NCBI GenBank assembly: GCA_017405805.1
Contig: JAFQZU010000008.1
Coordinates: 80,981-144,980, forward strand
Length of the DNA stretch: 64,000 bases
Reading direction: 5' to 3'
From: Lachnospiraceae bacterium
Lineage (GTDB): Bacteria; Bacillota; Clostridia; Lachnospirales; Lachnospiraceae
The notes beneath the pieces are model-generated. The model made no database searches, was not told the origin of the DNA, and worked only from the letters and a program-made list of their open reading frames with translations. Of the stretch, positions 49,492 to 57,451 are shown piece by piece. The number at the start of each line of letters is the position of its first letter. Position 1 is the first letter of the stretch. The position numbers and the translations under genes are program-made.

Positions 49492-50736
49492 TTACCGCTC
49501 CTTCAGTTTCGGCGGACGCTCCGCGCCGGGCCCGCAGATCACGCTGTTGACGTAGTACTGCACCCCGGTCCTCTGTCTGCCGATGATAAACTTCTGATTG
49601 ATTCGCTTTTGAACGATCTTGCAGTTCTCCAAAGTCGTATTGACCAAAAGCACGATATACTGTCCCTTGCCGTAGCGGTTCACGGTATCGGAGTGACGCA
49701 CCGAGTGCTGGATGGCGTCGCCCAGCCGCTGCGTGAGCGTCTCCAGCATAGGCCCCTCCTTCATGGGGTTGCCCTTCGTGTCCACCACGGTGCAGAGCAT
49801 CAGGTAGACGCTCTGGCCGCCGCGCTCCATGAGCCGCTTGACCATCCTGTACACCCCCTGGAAAACGGGATATGTGCACAGGTAGCCGCCTACGATCTGA
49901 CCGCCCGGCTCCTCGAGCTTTTCCTGGATATCGTCGAGAAGCGCATACTGGTGATCGATCTGGGATCCGAGCCTGTCGAGCAGTTCCATCAGATGGTCGG
50001 AGGGGCGAAGCCCCTGCTCGCGAAAATACAGATCCACCGTCTCCTCATACAGCTTGCGCGCATCGTCGTACCGCCCCATCGATACGAGCGCCTCCATGGT
50101 CACCGTCTCCCAGTCAGACAGCGGATTGATCCTGGCCGCGTAAAGCCCCAGCTCTTCCATCTGCAGAAAGCTCTGACTCTCCCGCAAAAGCTCCGCCGCG
50201 TTCTCCACGCAGGCACAGAACTTGGCGCGGTACCGCCTCGCCTCCTGCGCCGCCCAGACGAAGGTCGCGTGATTGCCCAGGAATTCGCCCGTGTAGCGGT
50301 GCACCGCGTCCAGATACAGGACGAGCTTCCGCTCGGGTTCCGTCTCCGCCTCCGCTTCCGCATACACGCGGTCGAACTCGGAGGCGTCCTCGATCACCTT
50401 GACGTCCCGGTTCCAGAAATATACGCCGCTCTTTTGCTCGATCAGGTTGACGTCGTCCGGGAGACCGCTTTGCTTGAGGCGTTTTTTGGCGTTGTAAATG
50501 ACGCTGCGCATCGCGTGGTGCACATTGTCAAGCTCCCGGTCCTCGAAGAGCGTCTGCTCCAGAAGATTTCTGCTGACCCCCTTCTCACGGTTGTGTAAAA
50601 GCAGCTCCATCAGGTATGTGAACTGCGATTCGCCGGACTTCCCGCCTCCCGTGATATGTACTCCGTTGTATGTCAGCGAGAAAGTTCCGAACATCTGAAC
50701 GTAAAGAACGTCCTTTTTATCTGCTAAATCGAACAT
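49492..50736 (-). CDS. BTAD-type regulator with degenerate GGDEF-like C-terminus
   Basis: 414 residues. Residues 10-105 are a winged-helix (OmpR-like) domain (YVQMFGTFSLTYNGVHI, LLEQTLFEDRELDNVHHAMRS), 110-240 a BTAD helical-repeat region of SARP regulators, and 290-400 resembles a diguanylate cyclase fold (VNRYGKGQYIVLLV). The GGDEF signature is replaced by GKGQY (356-360), so cyclase activity is unlikely. Start chosen at MFDLADKK with AGGAG. It follows pilT by 72 bp and may regulate the pilus-like operon. Confidence 0.8.
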   Translation of the reverse strand: MFDLADKKDVLYVQMFGTFSLTYNGVHITGGGKSGESQFTYLMELLLHNREKGVSRNLLEQTLFEDRELDNVHHAMRSVIYNAKKRLKQSGLPDDVNLIEQKSGVYFWNRDVKVIEDASEFDRVYAEAEAETEPERKLVLYLDAVHRYTGEFLGNHATFVWAAQEARRYRAKFCACVENAAELLRESQSFLQMEELGLYAARINPLSDWETVTMEALVSMGRYDDARKLYEETVDLYFREQGLRPSDHLMELLDRLGSQIDHQYALLDDIQEKLEEPGGQIVGGYLCTYPVFQGVYRMVKRLMERGGQSVYLMLCTVVDTKGNPMKEGPMLETLTQRLGDAIQHSVRHSDTVNRYGKGQYIVLLVNTTLENCKIVQKRINQKFIIGRQRTGVQYYVNSVICGPGAERPPKLKER

Positions 50737-50808
50737 GATATCTCCTGCCTGATCCATTGGCACGCAATTATGATAATTGTATGCCCATCAACAGATGCGT
50801 CAAAAAAG

Positions 50809-51867
50809 TCACATTCCCAATCTCTTCTGCATATTCTCATAGTGCACGCAGGAGATGAGCGCCGTCTGCTTGGAGATCTTTCCCTCCCGCACCAGTCTCA
50901 GAAGGCTCCCGTCCATGGTGCACATTCCGTCCGCCGCGCCGGACTGCATGGCGCTGTCCAGCTGGTGAAGCTTGTCCTCGCGGATCATATTCTGGATGGC
51001 CACCGTGGACTTCATGATCTCGAAGACCGGGATCTGGCCGCCTTCGATGCCGGGCACCAGCTGCTGGCACACGACGCCCTTCAGGATCTGGGCCAGCTGG
51101 ATCTTCACCTGCTGCTGCTGATTGGCCGGAAATACATCCAGGATCCGGTTGATGGTATTGGCCGCGCTGCTCGTGTGCAGCGTACTAAAGAGCAGGACCC
51201 CCGTCTCCGCTGCCGTGATCGCCGCCGAGATCGTGTCGTAATCCCTCATTTCGCCAAGGAGTATGACATCCGGGCTCTCGCGCAGGGCCGAGCGCAGCGA
51301 TTCCAGATATCCGGGCGTATCGATCGAGATCTCCCTCTGCGTGACGATGGACTTGTCATGCCTGTGGATGTACTCGATGGGATCCTCCATCGTGATAATA
51401 TGGCAGTCCCGGCTCTTATTGATCCGGTCGATCATACATGCAAGCGTAGTGGATTTGCCCGTGCCTGCGGCGCCGGTGATCAGCACCAGCCCCTTCTTGT
51501 TATCCGCCAGCGAGAGCACGCTCTCCGGGATGCCGAGCTGTGCCGGATCCGGGAGTCCGAAATGGATCACGCGGATGACCGCCGCGAGCGATCCTCTCTG
51601 CCGGAACACATTCACGCGAAAACGTCCCATGTGGGCGATCGAGAAAGAGAAGTCGTCGTCTATTCCCGCTTCCAGGTTGGTGCGGGCGCGTTTGCTCAGC
51701 GCATAGATCTCGTCCACCAAAAGGCCTATATCCTCTGACATCAGGCGCTCTCCGGGGAGGCGGATCTGGTGTCCGTGACATTTAAATGTGACCGGGATAC
51801 CGGCAATCATAAAAATATCCGCCGCGTCCGAATCGATCGCTTTCTGTAATATTTCCCTGATATCCAT
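50809..51867 (-). CDS. pilT: PilT-type pilus retraction ATPase
   Basis: 352 residues. Walker A GAAGTGKST (132-140), Asp box and Walker B VILLGEMRD (201-209), His box LLFSTLHTSSAA (225-236) and AIQNMIRED, the form of the PilT C-terminal AIRNLIRE motif (290-298). These point to the retraction motor rather than PilB. ATG follows AGGAGG. No PilB, prepilin peptidase, PilM/N/O or secretin gene is in the window. Last in the minus-strand cluster that starts with the SipW-type peptidase. Confidence 0.9.
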   Translation of the reverse strand: MDIREILQKAIDSDAADIFMIAGIPVTFKCHGHQIRLPGERLMSEDIGLLVDEIYALSKRARTNLEAGIDDDFSFSIAHMGRFRVNVFRQRGSLAAVIRVIHFGLPDPAQLGIPESVLSLADNKKGLVLITGAAGTGKSTTLACMIDRINKSRDCHIITMEDPIEYIHRHDKSIVTQREISIDTPGYLESLRSALRESPDVILLGEMRDYDTISAAITAAETGVLLFSTLHTSSAANTINRILDVFPANQQQQVKIQLAQILKGVVCQQLVPGIEGGQIPVFEIMKSTVAIQNMIREDKLHQLDSAMQSGAADGMCTMDGSLLRLVREGKISKQTALISCVHYENMQKRLGM

Positions 51868-51881
51868 ACAGGCCTCCTTCC

Positions 51882-52418
51882 TCACTGCCCCTGCCAGATA
51901 TTCCCTATGCTCGTATTCTCTCTCCAGACCCTCTCCATCTTCCACTGGGTGACGCGGACTCCACCGTCTGCATCAGGCGTATCCGCCAGTCCGATCGTCA
52001 GACGCATGTCGTCTTTTTCCATCACGTATTCCAGAGCGCTGCCGGCCCTTTCCTCTTCTGCCGCCTCCGCAGCTGCAGGGCGCCTGACTGCACCCGGCAC
52101 CGCATTTTCAATATCGAAGGTCTGTGCCTGGCTCTCCGTGCCGGCTGCTTCCGATGTTCCTGTTTCTGAACCTGTCACCTGGGCGATATACTCTCCCGGC
52201 GTCTGCCCGGCGCGCACGGCTTCGTTTGCCCGCTGCAGAAAGGCCTGGCCTTCCGACTCCAGGGCATAGCGTGCTTTCACTGTATCCGCATAGCGCTGCG
52301 CCAGCCGCAGATCCGCACCGGACGTCGTAAACGTCAGGATCGACAGGACTGTCAGACATATACTGATCACCGTCAAAAGAAGGGCCAGCGGCCCCAGTTT
52401 GATCGGAACCTGATTCAT
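51882..52418 (-). CDS. Small membrane-anchored protein of the pilus-like cluster
   Basis: 178 residues. One N-terminal hydrophobic helix (PLALLLTVISICLTVLSILTF, residues 9-29) then a helical, Glu/Ala-rich soluble region and a C-terminal part with MRLTIGLADTPDADGG. The topology resembles a pilin/pseudopilin, but the G-x4-E prepilin motif is not visible. GGAGG precedes the ATG. 14 bp from pilT. Function inferred only from position. Confidence 0.65.
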   Translation of the reverse strand: MNQVPIKLGPLALLLTVISICLTVLSILTFTTSGADLRLAQRYADTVKARYALESEGQAFLQRANEAVRAGQTPGEYIAQVTGSETGTSEAAGTESQAQTFDIENAVPGAVRRPAAAEAAEEERAGSALEYVMEKDDMRLTIGLADTPDADGGVRVTQWKMERVWRENTSIGNIWQGQ

Positions 52419-52465
52419 AACTCTTTCCTCCGGTAGACCTTACCCAGAACTCCACGGGAAGATCT

Positions 52466-52876
52466 TCAGCGAACATAAACCGCTGTATCCAGTGAATACA
52501 GCTCCTTCTCCCCGAACACGCGGATCGAACTGCTCACCAGCTCTCCCGCCGGTTCCCAGCTCACCCTGACCTGATAAAAGCGGTTTTCTTCCGTCCCTGA
52601 GACAGGTTTTCTGCTCCTGTCATACCAGGCCACCGCCTCTCCGTCCTCCACGCTTCCGCCAAGGAGAGAAGCGAGGTCTTCCGCGCTCTCCGACGCCGAC
52701 ACCGCCTCCGCCGCGTTTTCGGCCAGGCACACCGCGTCGTTCAGTTCTCTGGCCTGTACGCTCTGTACCCGCGCGATCCCGAGAATCCCGGTCAGCATCA
52801 CGATGATCGAGACAAAGACAATGATCATCAGAAGCGTCTCCAGATAAAATGCCGTGGTATGGCTCTTATTTTTCAC
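52466..52876 (-). CDS. Pseudopilin-like protein
   Basis: 136 residues, GTG start overlapping the stop of the preceding gene by four bases, with GGAG upstream. N-terminus AFYLETLLMIIVFVSIIVM has the shape of a prepilin helix with Glu at the fifth residue of an F-Y-L-E-type start, but the Gly/Ser before it is not obvious. The rest has a beta-like pattern ending REFGEKELYSLDTAVYVR-like (read VFGEKELYSLDTAVYVR). A minor pilin candidate. Confidence 0.65.
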   Translation of the reverse strand: MKNKSHTTAFYLETLLMIIVFVSIIVMLTGILGIARVQSVQARELNDAVCLAENAAEAVSASESAEDLASLLGGSVEDGEAVAWYDRSRKPVSGTEENRFYQVRVSWEPAGELVSSSIRVFGEKELYSLDTAVYVR

Positions 52877-53367
52877 CTTGCCGCTCCTTCCGTGGCGACC
52901 GCGTCCGCGCTCCTTGTACTGACAAGAAAGCTTCCGCCGTCCGTGGTGATCTTCAGCGTTCCTGCCCTCACTTCTTCCGCTTCCAGGACCGAACCGGAGG
53001 AAATCTCATTGGCCCTCTCCGGCCGGAGCGGCGAGGTCTCCTTTGCGTAGTCCTCCAGTATTTTGCCGTCTCTGCAGTAGATCCGCAGCGCATAGGAGGA
53101 GCCCTTGTCAGCGATCACGAGCACCGTTCCCACGTCCGCATCCTGCTGCACGCGCACGGCGCCCGAAGCGTCTCCCGCGCTGATGCTGTTGGTCAGATAC
53201 GACTGCAGCGACCGGGTCTCGTTATTGGCTGTCTGCTGTCCCACCGTATTCCGGTACATCTGCGCGCCAAAAAACACCAGCAGGAAAAAACCGGCCAGAA
53301 ACAGCGCCGCTATACCGATCGTGTACAGCCCCATGAGGGAGCCTCTTTCTCTTTGCATCTTTCCCAT
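52873..53367 (-). CDS. DUF4860-like pilus cluster protein
   Basis: 164 residues from the chosen ATG, which follows GGTGA; GTG at 53376 and ATG at 53358 are alternatives. A short basic N-terminus (MQRERGS) precedes one long hydrophobic helix (LYTIGIAALFLAGFFLLVFFG), then a beta-rich domain with TVLVIADKGSSYALRIYC and TLKITTDGGSFLVSTRS. I believe this fits the DUF4860 family, found with PilC/PilT in Lachnospiraceae; it has no catalytic motif. Confidence 0.65.
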   Translation of the reverse strand: MGKMQRERGSLMGLYTIGIAALFLAGFFLLVFFGAQMYRNTVGQQTANNETRSLQSYLTNSISAGDASGAVRVQQDADVGTVLVIADKGSSYALRIYCRDGKILEDYAKETSPLRPERANEISSGSVLEAEEVRAGTLKITTDGGSFLVSTRSADAVATEGAAR

Positions 53368-53413
53368 ACTATTCACCGCAAAACGCGTGTTTCAACCGCT
53401 TTGCCCGCTTCGC

Positions 53414-53746
53414 TCACTTCTGCCCTGCCTTGGGCGTCACCTTTACGTCCGGCGGCAGGTTTGACGCAAACGCGCTGTAGGAAACATAGAAATCTCTCGT
53501 ATTCACCTGCAGCCCGTAGTTATCCTCCAGATATGCGAGGTCCGCCGGGTAGATCCCCTCTACCACATAGCACTGGCGCGCACTCCGAAGCACCGCATCC
53601 CTGACCGCTGCCGCAGCCTCCTCCGATATATCCTTCCCGGACCTTCTCCCGAAGGCAAGCCAGACGACCGCAAGGACCACGGCCAGAATGACGAGCAGAC
53701 CCGGAAGCGGCGATCTCTCCCTGGTTTTGTCCGAATACATATACAT
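53414..53746 (-). CDS. Small membrane-anchored protein, possible minor pilin
   Basis: 110 residues. One helix PLPGLLVILAVVLAVVWLAFG (residues 13-33) and a soluble tail with ILRSARQCYVVEGIYPADLAYLEDNYG-like features (AVLRSARQCYVVEGIYPADL), reminiscent of the conserved helical start of type II secretion pseudopilins, including the pattern around YPADLAYLE. GGAGG precedes the ATG. Prepilin cleavage motif not seen. Confidence 0.6.
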   Translation of the reverse strand: MYMYSDKTRERSPLPGLLVILAVVLAVVWLAFGRRSGKDISEEAAAAVRDAVLRSARQCYVVEGIYPADLAYLEDNYGLQVNTRDFYVSYSAFASNLPPDVKVTPKAGQK

Positions 53747-53770
53747 AAGTGCTACCTCCGAAGCGTCCGG

Positions 53771-54817
53771 TCATCCTATCGAATTCATCATTCCGATCAG
53801 CGGCAGCATCACGCTCAGGAGCGACAGACCCACCGTCAGCATGAGAATTCCGGAGAGCAGAGGATCCACGATCCCGACCAGCCGGTCAACCATGTGCCCG
53901 CAGTTTTCCTCCAGAAGGGAAGTGAGCCGCTCCAGCACATTTTCCATATTGCCGCTGCGCTCGCCCGCCAGGAGCATCCGCCCGTAAACCGGCTCAAAAA
54001 GCTGTTCGTCGTAAGCTGCCTTGGCAAAGCTGTGTCCCTCTTCCATCTGCCGGATGCAGCGGTCCAGCTTCTTCTCCACCGGCGCGCACTCCGTCATCCT
54101 TTTGCTCTCGATGACCGCGATGTCCTGCATCTCTCCGCTCGCGAGAAAAGTTGACAGCGCCGACGTAAACCGGAACATCCCCATATTCTCGAGAATGGAG
54201 GCGCACAGCGGGATCTTCCACAGGATCTTTTCAACGGACGCCCTCCCGCTGCCGTTCCACATCCGGTAGCCGATCAGGAGCCCCGCCGCGATCACGATCA
54301 TCACGATCAGCGCGATCCAGCACAGCGCGTACGCCCAGTGAACATAACTGTAAGTCGAAGCAGCCAGCGAACCCGTCAGATTGTTATATACATCCGTAAA
54401 GGCCGGCAGAACCATTGCCAGCATGACAGCCAGCACTGCGATAATCAGCACCAGCATGGCCGCCGGATACGTCACTGCGCCCCGAAGCTTGTCCGAGATC
54501 GTCTTCTGGTCGGCATAATACCGCGACAGCCGGAACAGAATATCCTCCAGCCGTCCGGACGACTCGCCCGCCTCGATCATATTCACTGCGTAATCCGGAA
54601 AAACCCCCGTCTCCCGCATAGCCTTCGACAGTGTCTCGCCCGCCTCGACCTTCTCCTTCATGGAAATCAGTGCCCTGCCGAGCTCGCCGTCGTGGTCATT
54701 CCCGTGGCTCTCCCCCAGGAGCGCGATGGCCTCATCCGTCTGGATACCAGCCCGCGCCATCATCCCCATGCTCTCACAGAAGGCGCTGACTGCCAGATTG
54801 TCCAGTTTTTTGCTCAT
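53771..54817 (-). CDS. pilC: PilC/GspF-type pilus assembly membrane protein
   Basis: 348 residues. Two T2SSF domains, the first with MGMMARAGIQTDEAIALLGES and GETLSKAMRETGVFPDYAVNMIEAGESSGRLED, the second with FTSALSTFLASGEMQDIAVIE and MLLAGERSGNMENVLERL; three hydrophobic helices. Inner-membrane platform of type IV pilus/type II secretion machines. The start MSKKLDNLAVS follows AAGGGG; an in-frame ATG 27 codons upstream overlaps the transglutaminase gene. Confidence 0.9.
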   Translation of the reverse strand: MSKKLDNLAVSAFCESMGMMARAGIQTDEAIALLGESHGNDHDGELGRALISMKEKVEAGETLSKAMRETGVFPDYAVNMIEAGESSGRLEDILFRLSRYYADQKTISDKLRGAVTYPAAMLVLIIAVLAVMLAMVLPAFTDVYNNLTGSLAASTYSYVHWAYALCWIALIVMIVIAAGLLIGYRMWNGSGRASVEKILWKIPLCASILENMGMFRFTSALSTFLASGEMQDIAVIESKRMTECAPVEKKLDRCIRQMEEGHSFAKAAYDEQLFEPVYGRMLLAGERSGNMENVLERLTSLLEENCGHMVDRLVGIVDPLLSGILMLTVGLSLLSVMLPLIGMMNSIG

Positions 54818-54827
54818 ATCTTTCCCC

Positions 54828-55964
54828 TTAATAGCAATACACTTCCGCGTAATTCGATCCGTCTCCGATGAAGGACGCATCCGCCCCGTTTGCGGCAAAA
54901 GTCAGATCCACCCGGTTCCAGTCATCGCCCGTCACTTTGAACTGCACCGTGACCCAGCCCTCCGACTCCGTATAGATCATATTCCATGCGTGATAAAGAT
55001 CCTCCGGCGAAACATATCCGAATATGACCTTGCAGGGCACCCCCTGGCTCCGCAGCATGGCGGCGCACAAAGAGGCGTAGTCAAAGCAGATCCCTTTTCC
55101 CGTGCTGAGCGTCTCATCCGGCACCGGCAGATACCCGCTCTGCACCGTCTCCGCCTTGTGTTTATCATACTTGACCTTTTTGCAGACAAGGTCATAGACC
55201 GCTCCAATGAACGCATTCTGGTCCGCCGACTTCGCCGCCAGCTCCGCTGCCGTCTTCACACACTGCGAATCACTGCTGTAATTGGCGTAATCGCTGGGCC
55301 GCAGGAACGGCTCGAACTCGTCGTCCAGCGTCACTTCCTCTTCCGTCATGTACAGGATCGCATACTTGCTGTCCGCCACATTCTCCATCACGCGAAACGT
55401 ATACCACCCGTCCCCGCTCTGGATCGGCAGGATCGACGGCTCCCCATCCGACGAGATATCATACGTGTACGTCATCTCGTCCTTTATAACCTGAAATTTC
55501 AGTCTCGAATCCGAATACGCCGACACGCCGACATATCCCTGCGAGGTATTCGAAAGATCCAGCGCGACGCCGCTGTCTCCCTCCGCCTCCTCTTCGTCAA
55601 AATACGATCCCTTGTACTCCGGCGGACTATAGGCGCCTGCGGGTGCGGCTGACGCGGGTGCCGCGTCTGTCTCCTGTGATACCACAGACTCTTCTTCCAC
55701 CGGATCCCCTTGGGTTACCACAGCGCTTGCTTCTGACGGTTCCCCTTGGGTTACCACAGCACTTGCTTCTGACGGTTCCCCTTGGGTTACCACAGCACTT
55801 GCTTCTGACGGTTCCCCTTGGGATACCACAGCGTTTCCCACACTCTCAGCACTTCCCGCAGCTTCCGCAGTGGCGCCGCACCCGGCGCCTGCGAAAAGGA
55901 TCGAAGACATCAGCAGCGTCAGGAGCAGGCGTCCCGGTCTGTATGAAATTGTACGCCTGCTCAT
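54828..55964 (-). CDS. Transglutaminase-like lipoprotein with 12-residue repeats
   Basis: 378 residues. Lipoprotein-type leader ending AGAGC (Cys29), then repeats of SEASAVVTQGEP (about residues 53-87), a beta domain, and a transglutaminase-like domain with catalytic Cys293 (GKGICFDYASLCA), His325 (LYHAWNMIY) and Asp353 (NRVDLTF). Could cross-link or trim surface proteins or cell wall. A three-codon mini-ORF (ATG CAA GGA TGA) with its own AAGGAG overlaps the start codon, suggesting coupling. Confidence 0.82.
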   Translation of the reverse strand: MSRRTISYRPGRLLLTLLMSSILFAGAGCGATAEAAGSAESVGNAVVSQGEPSEASAVVTQGEPSEASAVVTQGEPSEASAVVTQGDPVEEESVVSQETDAAPASAAPAGAYSPPEYKGSYFDEEEAEGDSGVALDLSNTSQGYVGVSAYSDSRLKFQVIKDEMTYTYDISSDGEPSILPIQSGDGWYTFRVMENVADSKYAILYMTEEEVTLDDEFEPFLRPSDYANYSSDSQCVKTAAELAAKSADQNAFIGAVYDLVCKKVKYDKHKAETVQSGYLPVPDETLSTGKGICFDYASLCAAMLRSQGVPCKVIFGYVSPEDLYHAWNMIYTESEGWVTVQFKVTGDDWNRVDLTFAANGADASFIGDGSNYAEVYCY

Positions 55965-56051
55965 CCTTGCATACCTGTGCTTTCTCCTTGTTGCTCTCTA
56001 TCCCTCTTTGTTTCCCGGACTCTATAGCCTCGAAACTCTTACTGTTTACAA

Positions 56052-56726
56052 TTATTCTGCCTTAGTGTCTGCCGCTACTTTTGTATCTGCCGCAGCTTTT
56101 GTATCTGCCACAGCCTTTGTATCTGCGGCTGCTTTTGTATCTGCCGCAGCCTTTGTCTCTACTGCTGCCTTCGCTGCATGCATCTTCTCCTGCTGCTCGT
56201 CAAGGAGCCTTCCGCCCACCAGCATGAGCAGTGCGCCGCAGGCTGCAAGACTAAGCATACAGGCCTTTCCGACTCCGCTTGCAAGAATGACCAGAATCTC
56301 TCCAAGATCTCGATAATGCCTCTCTACCCTGCCAAGATATTTGTCATAGGTGACCTTTTCCAGATCCTCGATCTCGTTGGCGTCGCCTTTGGTGACGAAA
56401 TAACCTTCCACAACGAAATTGTCGACCACGCGGTGCATTATAACGGAGTCTCCGCTTGTAAAGGCAATAATATCGCCCTTCACCACTTCGCCAGCCGAGA
56501 CATTCTTGACGTAAATCGCGCTCCCGACCGGTATCTCCGGTTCCATACTACCGCTGATGACATTATAGACTTCATAGCCCATGAACTGCGGAACCGTGAC
56601 CGGAATGCATACCGCAATCACAAGCAATAAAATAATGAGCCCTATAACGCGGCACAATGCCGGCACGAGCATGCTCTTTCTGACAATTGCTTTTTTCCCT
56701 GCTGTCTGATTCTGTGCAGTTTCCAA
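56052..56726 (-). CDS. sipW: SipW-type (ER-type) signal peptidase I with Ala-rich repeat tail
   Basis: 224 residues. Catalytic Ser60 in NVISGSMEPEIPVGS, His98 in DSVIMHRVV and Asp115 in VTKGDANEI; the Lys base of ordinary bacterial peptidases is replaced by His, the SipW/ER type. Two membrane helices (about 24-46 and 144-172). The tail after 184 is six repeats of AAADTK. Probable start is TTG with a weak GGCGG site. Such enzymes process TasA-like and other biofilm/pilin cargos; two candidate cargos lie in the neighbouring operon. Confidence 0.88.
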   Translation of the reverse strand: METAQNQTAGKKAIVRKSMLVPALCRVIGLIILLLVIAVCIPVTVPQFMGYEVYNVISGSMEPEIPVGSAIYVKNVSAGEVVKGDIIAFTSGDSVIMHRVVDNFVVEGYFVTKGDANEIEDLEKVTYDKYLGRVERHYRDLGEILVILASGVGKACMLSLAACGALLMLVGGRLLDEQQEKMHAAKAAVETKAAADTKAAADTKAVADTKAAADTKVAADTKAE

Positions 56727-56928
56727 AATAGAACCGCCGTTTCTGGAAAGGTATTTGCAGAGGCCTTTCCTGTAATATGAATAACTATGCGCAACACTTT
56801 AATATTACCATATATAGGCCAATCTTGCCATTATTCTGCCTGTTTTTTGACGCTTGGGCGGGCGCTCAGCTAGTGTTATGCCTTCCAATTCACGATCTCA
56901 TCTTCTCTGGGCTTTTTTAGGTCCCTTT

Positions 56929-57377
56929 CCACTCAAATATGAGATTTCTTGATTTGATTTGGGATTTTTTGAAATTTATACCATTCAAATATCAAATACT
57001 TCGATTTGGTCGGGACTTTTTTCAAAAATCCACCACTCAAATAAATTGTTCACCGATTTGATCGGGACTTTTTTCAAAATTTCACCACTCAAATGAATTG
57101 TTCACCGATTATGGTCGGAACGCCTTTCAAAATTTCACCACTCACAATGGATAATCTGCCCACATGGTCGGTGAATCCAAGCTTGCCGCAGGAAAACTTT
57201 CCCACTCAAATACAGGAACCCGCCGACCAGTCGGGAAACTGTCCCACTCAAACGCCGGAACCCGCCGACCAGTCGGGAAAAGATCCCACTCAAACGCCGG
57301 AACCCGCCGCCCAGTCGGGAAAAGTCCCACTCAAACGCCGGAACCCGCCGCCCAGTCGGGAAAAGTCCCACTCAAAT
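56929..57377. repeat. Degenerate tandem array of 52-bp then 41/42-bp units (locus D)
   Basis: Units marked by CCACTCAAA recur at 56929, 56981, 57033, 57085 and 57138 (period 52-53) and then at 57202, 57244, 57286, 57327 and 57368 (period 42, 42, 41, 41). The later units share GGAACCCGCCG and CAGTCGGGAAA. The array fills most of the 56727-57451 gene-free gap between the SipW gene and the fibre operon. Open frames across it on both strands read as short repeated peptides, but none has a ribosome binding site. 56727-56928 shows no gene and no clear element. Confidence 0.88.
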
Positions 57378-57385
57378 AAATCTAC

Positions 57386-57418
57386 AAAAAGCGGCACCCA
57401 GCTTCCACTGAGTGCCGC
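57386..57418 (-). terminator. Terminator of the fibre operon
   Basis: Arms GCGGCAC (57391-57397) and GTGCCGC (57412-57418) with inner pairing, followed by TTTTT on the minus strand (57386-57390). A second small hairpin with ATCATCAAA arms sits at 57422-57445 just before the stop of the last gene. Confidence 0.85.
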
Positions 57419-57451
57419 CCCATCATCAAAATCAAATTTGATGATCATTCA

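Noticed and set aside
57135-57379. Open frames on both strands across the tandem array encoding repeated short peptides
   Set aside because: No ribosome binding site, frames break where the unit changes from 42 to 41 bp, and the array lies after a terminator.
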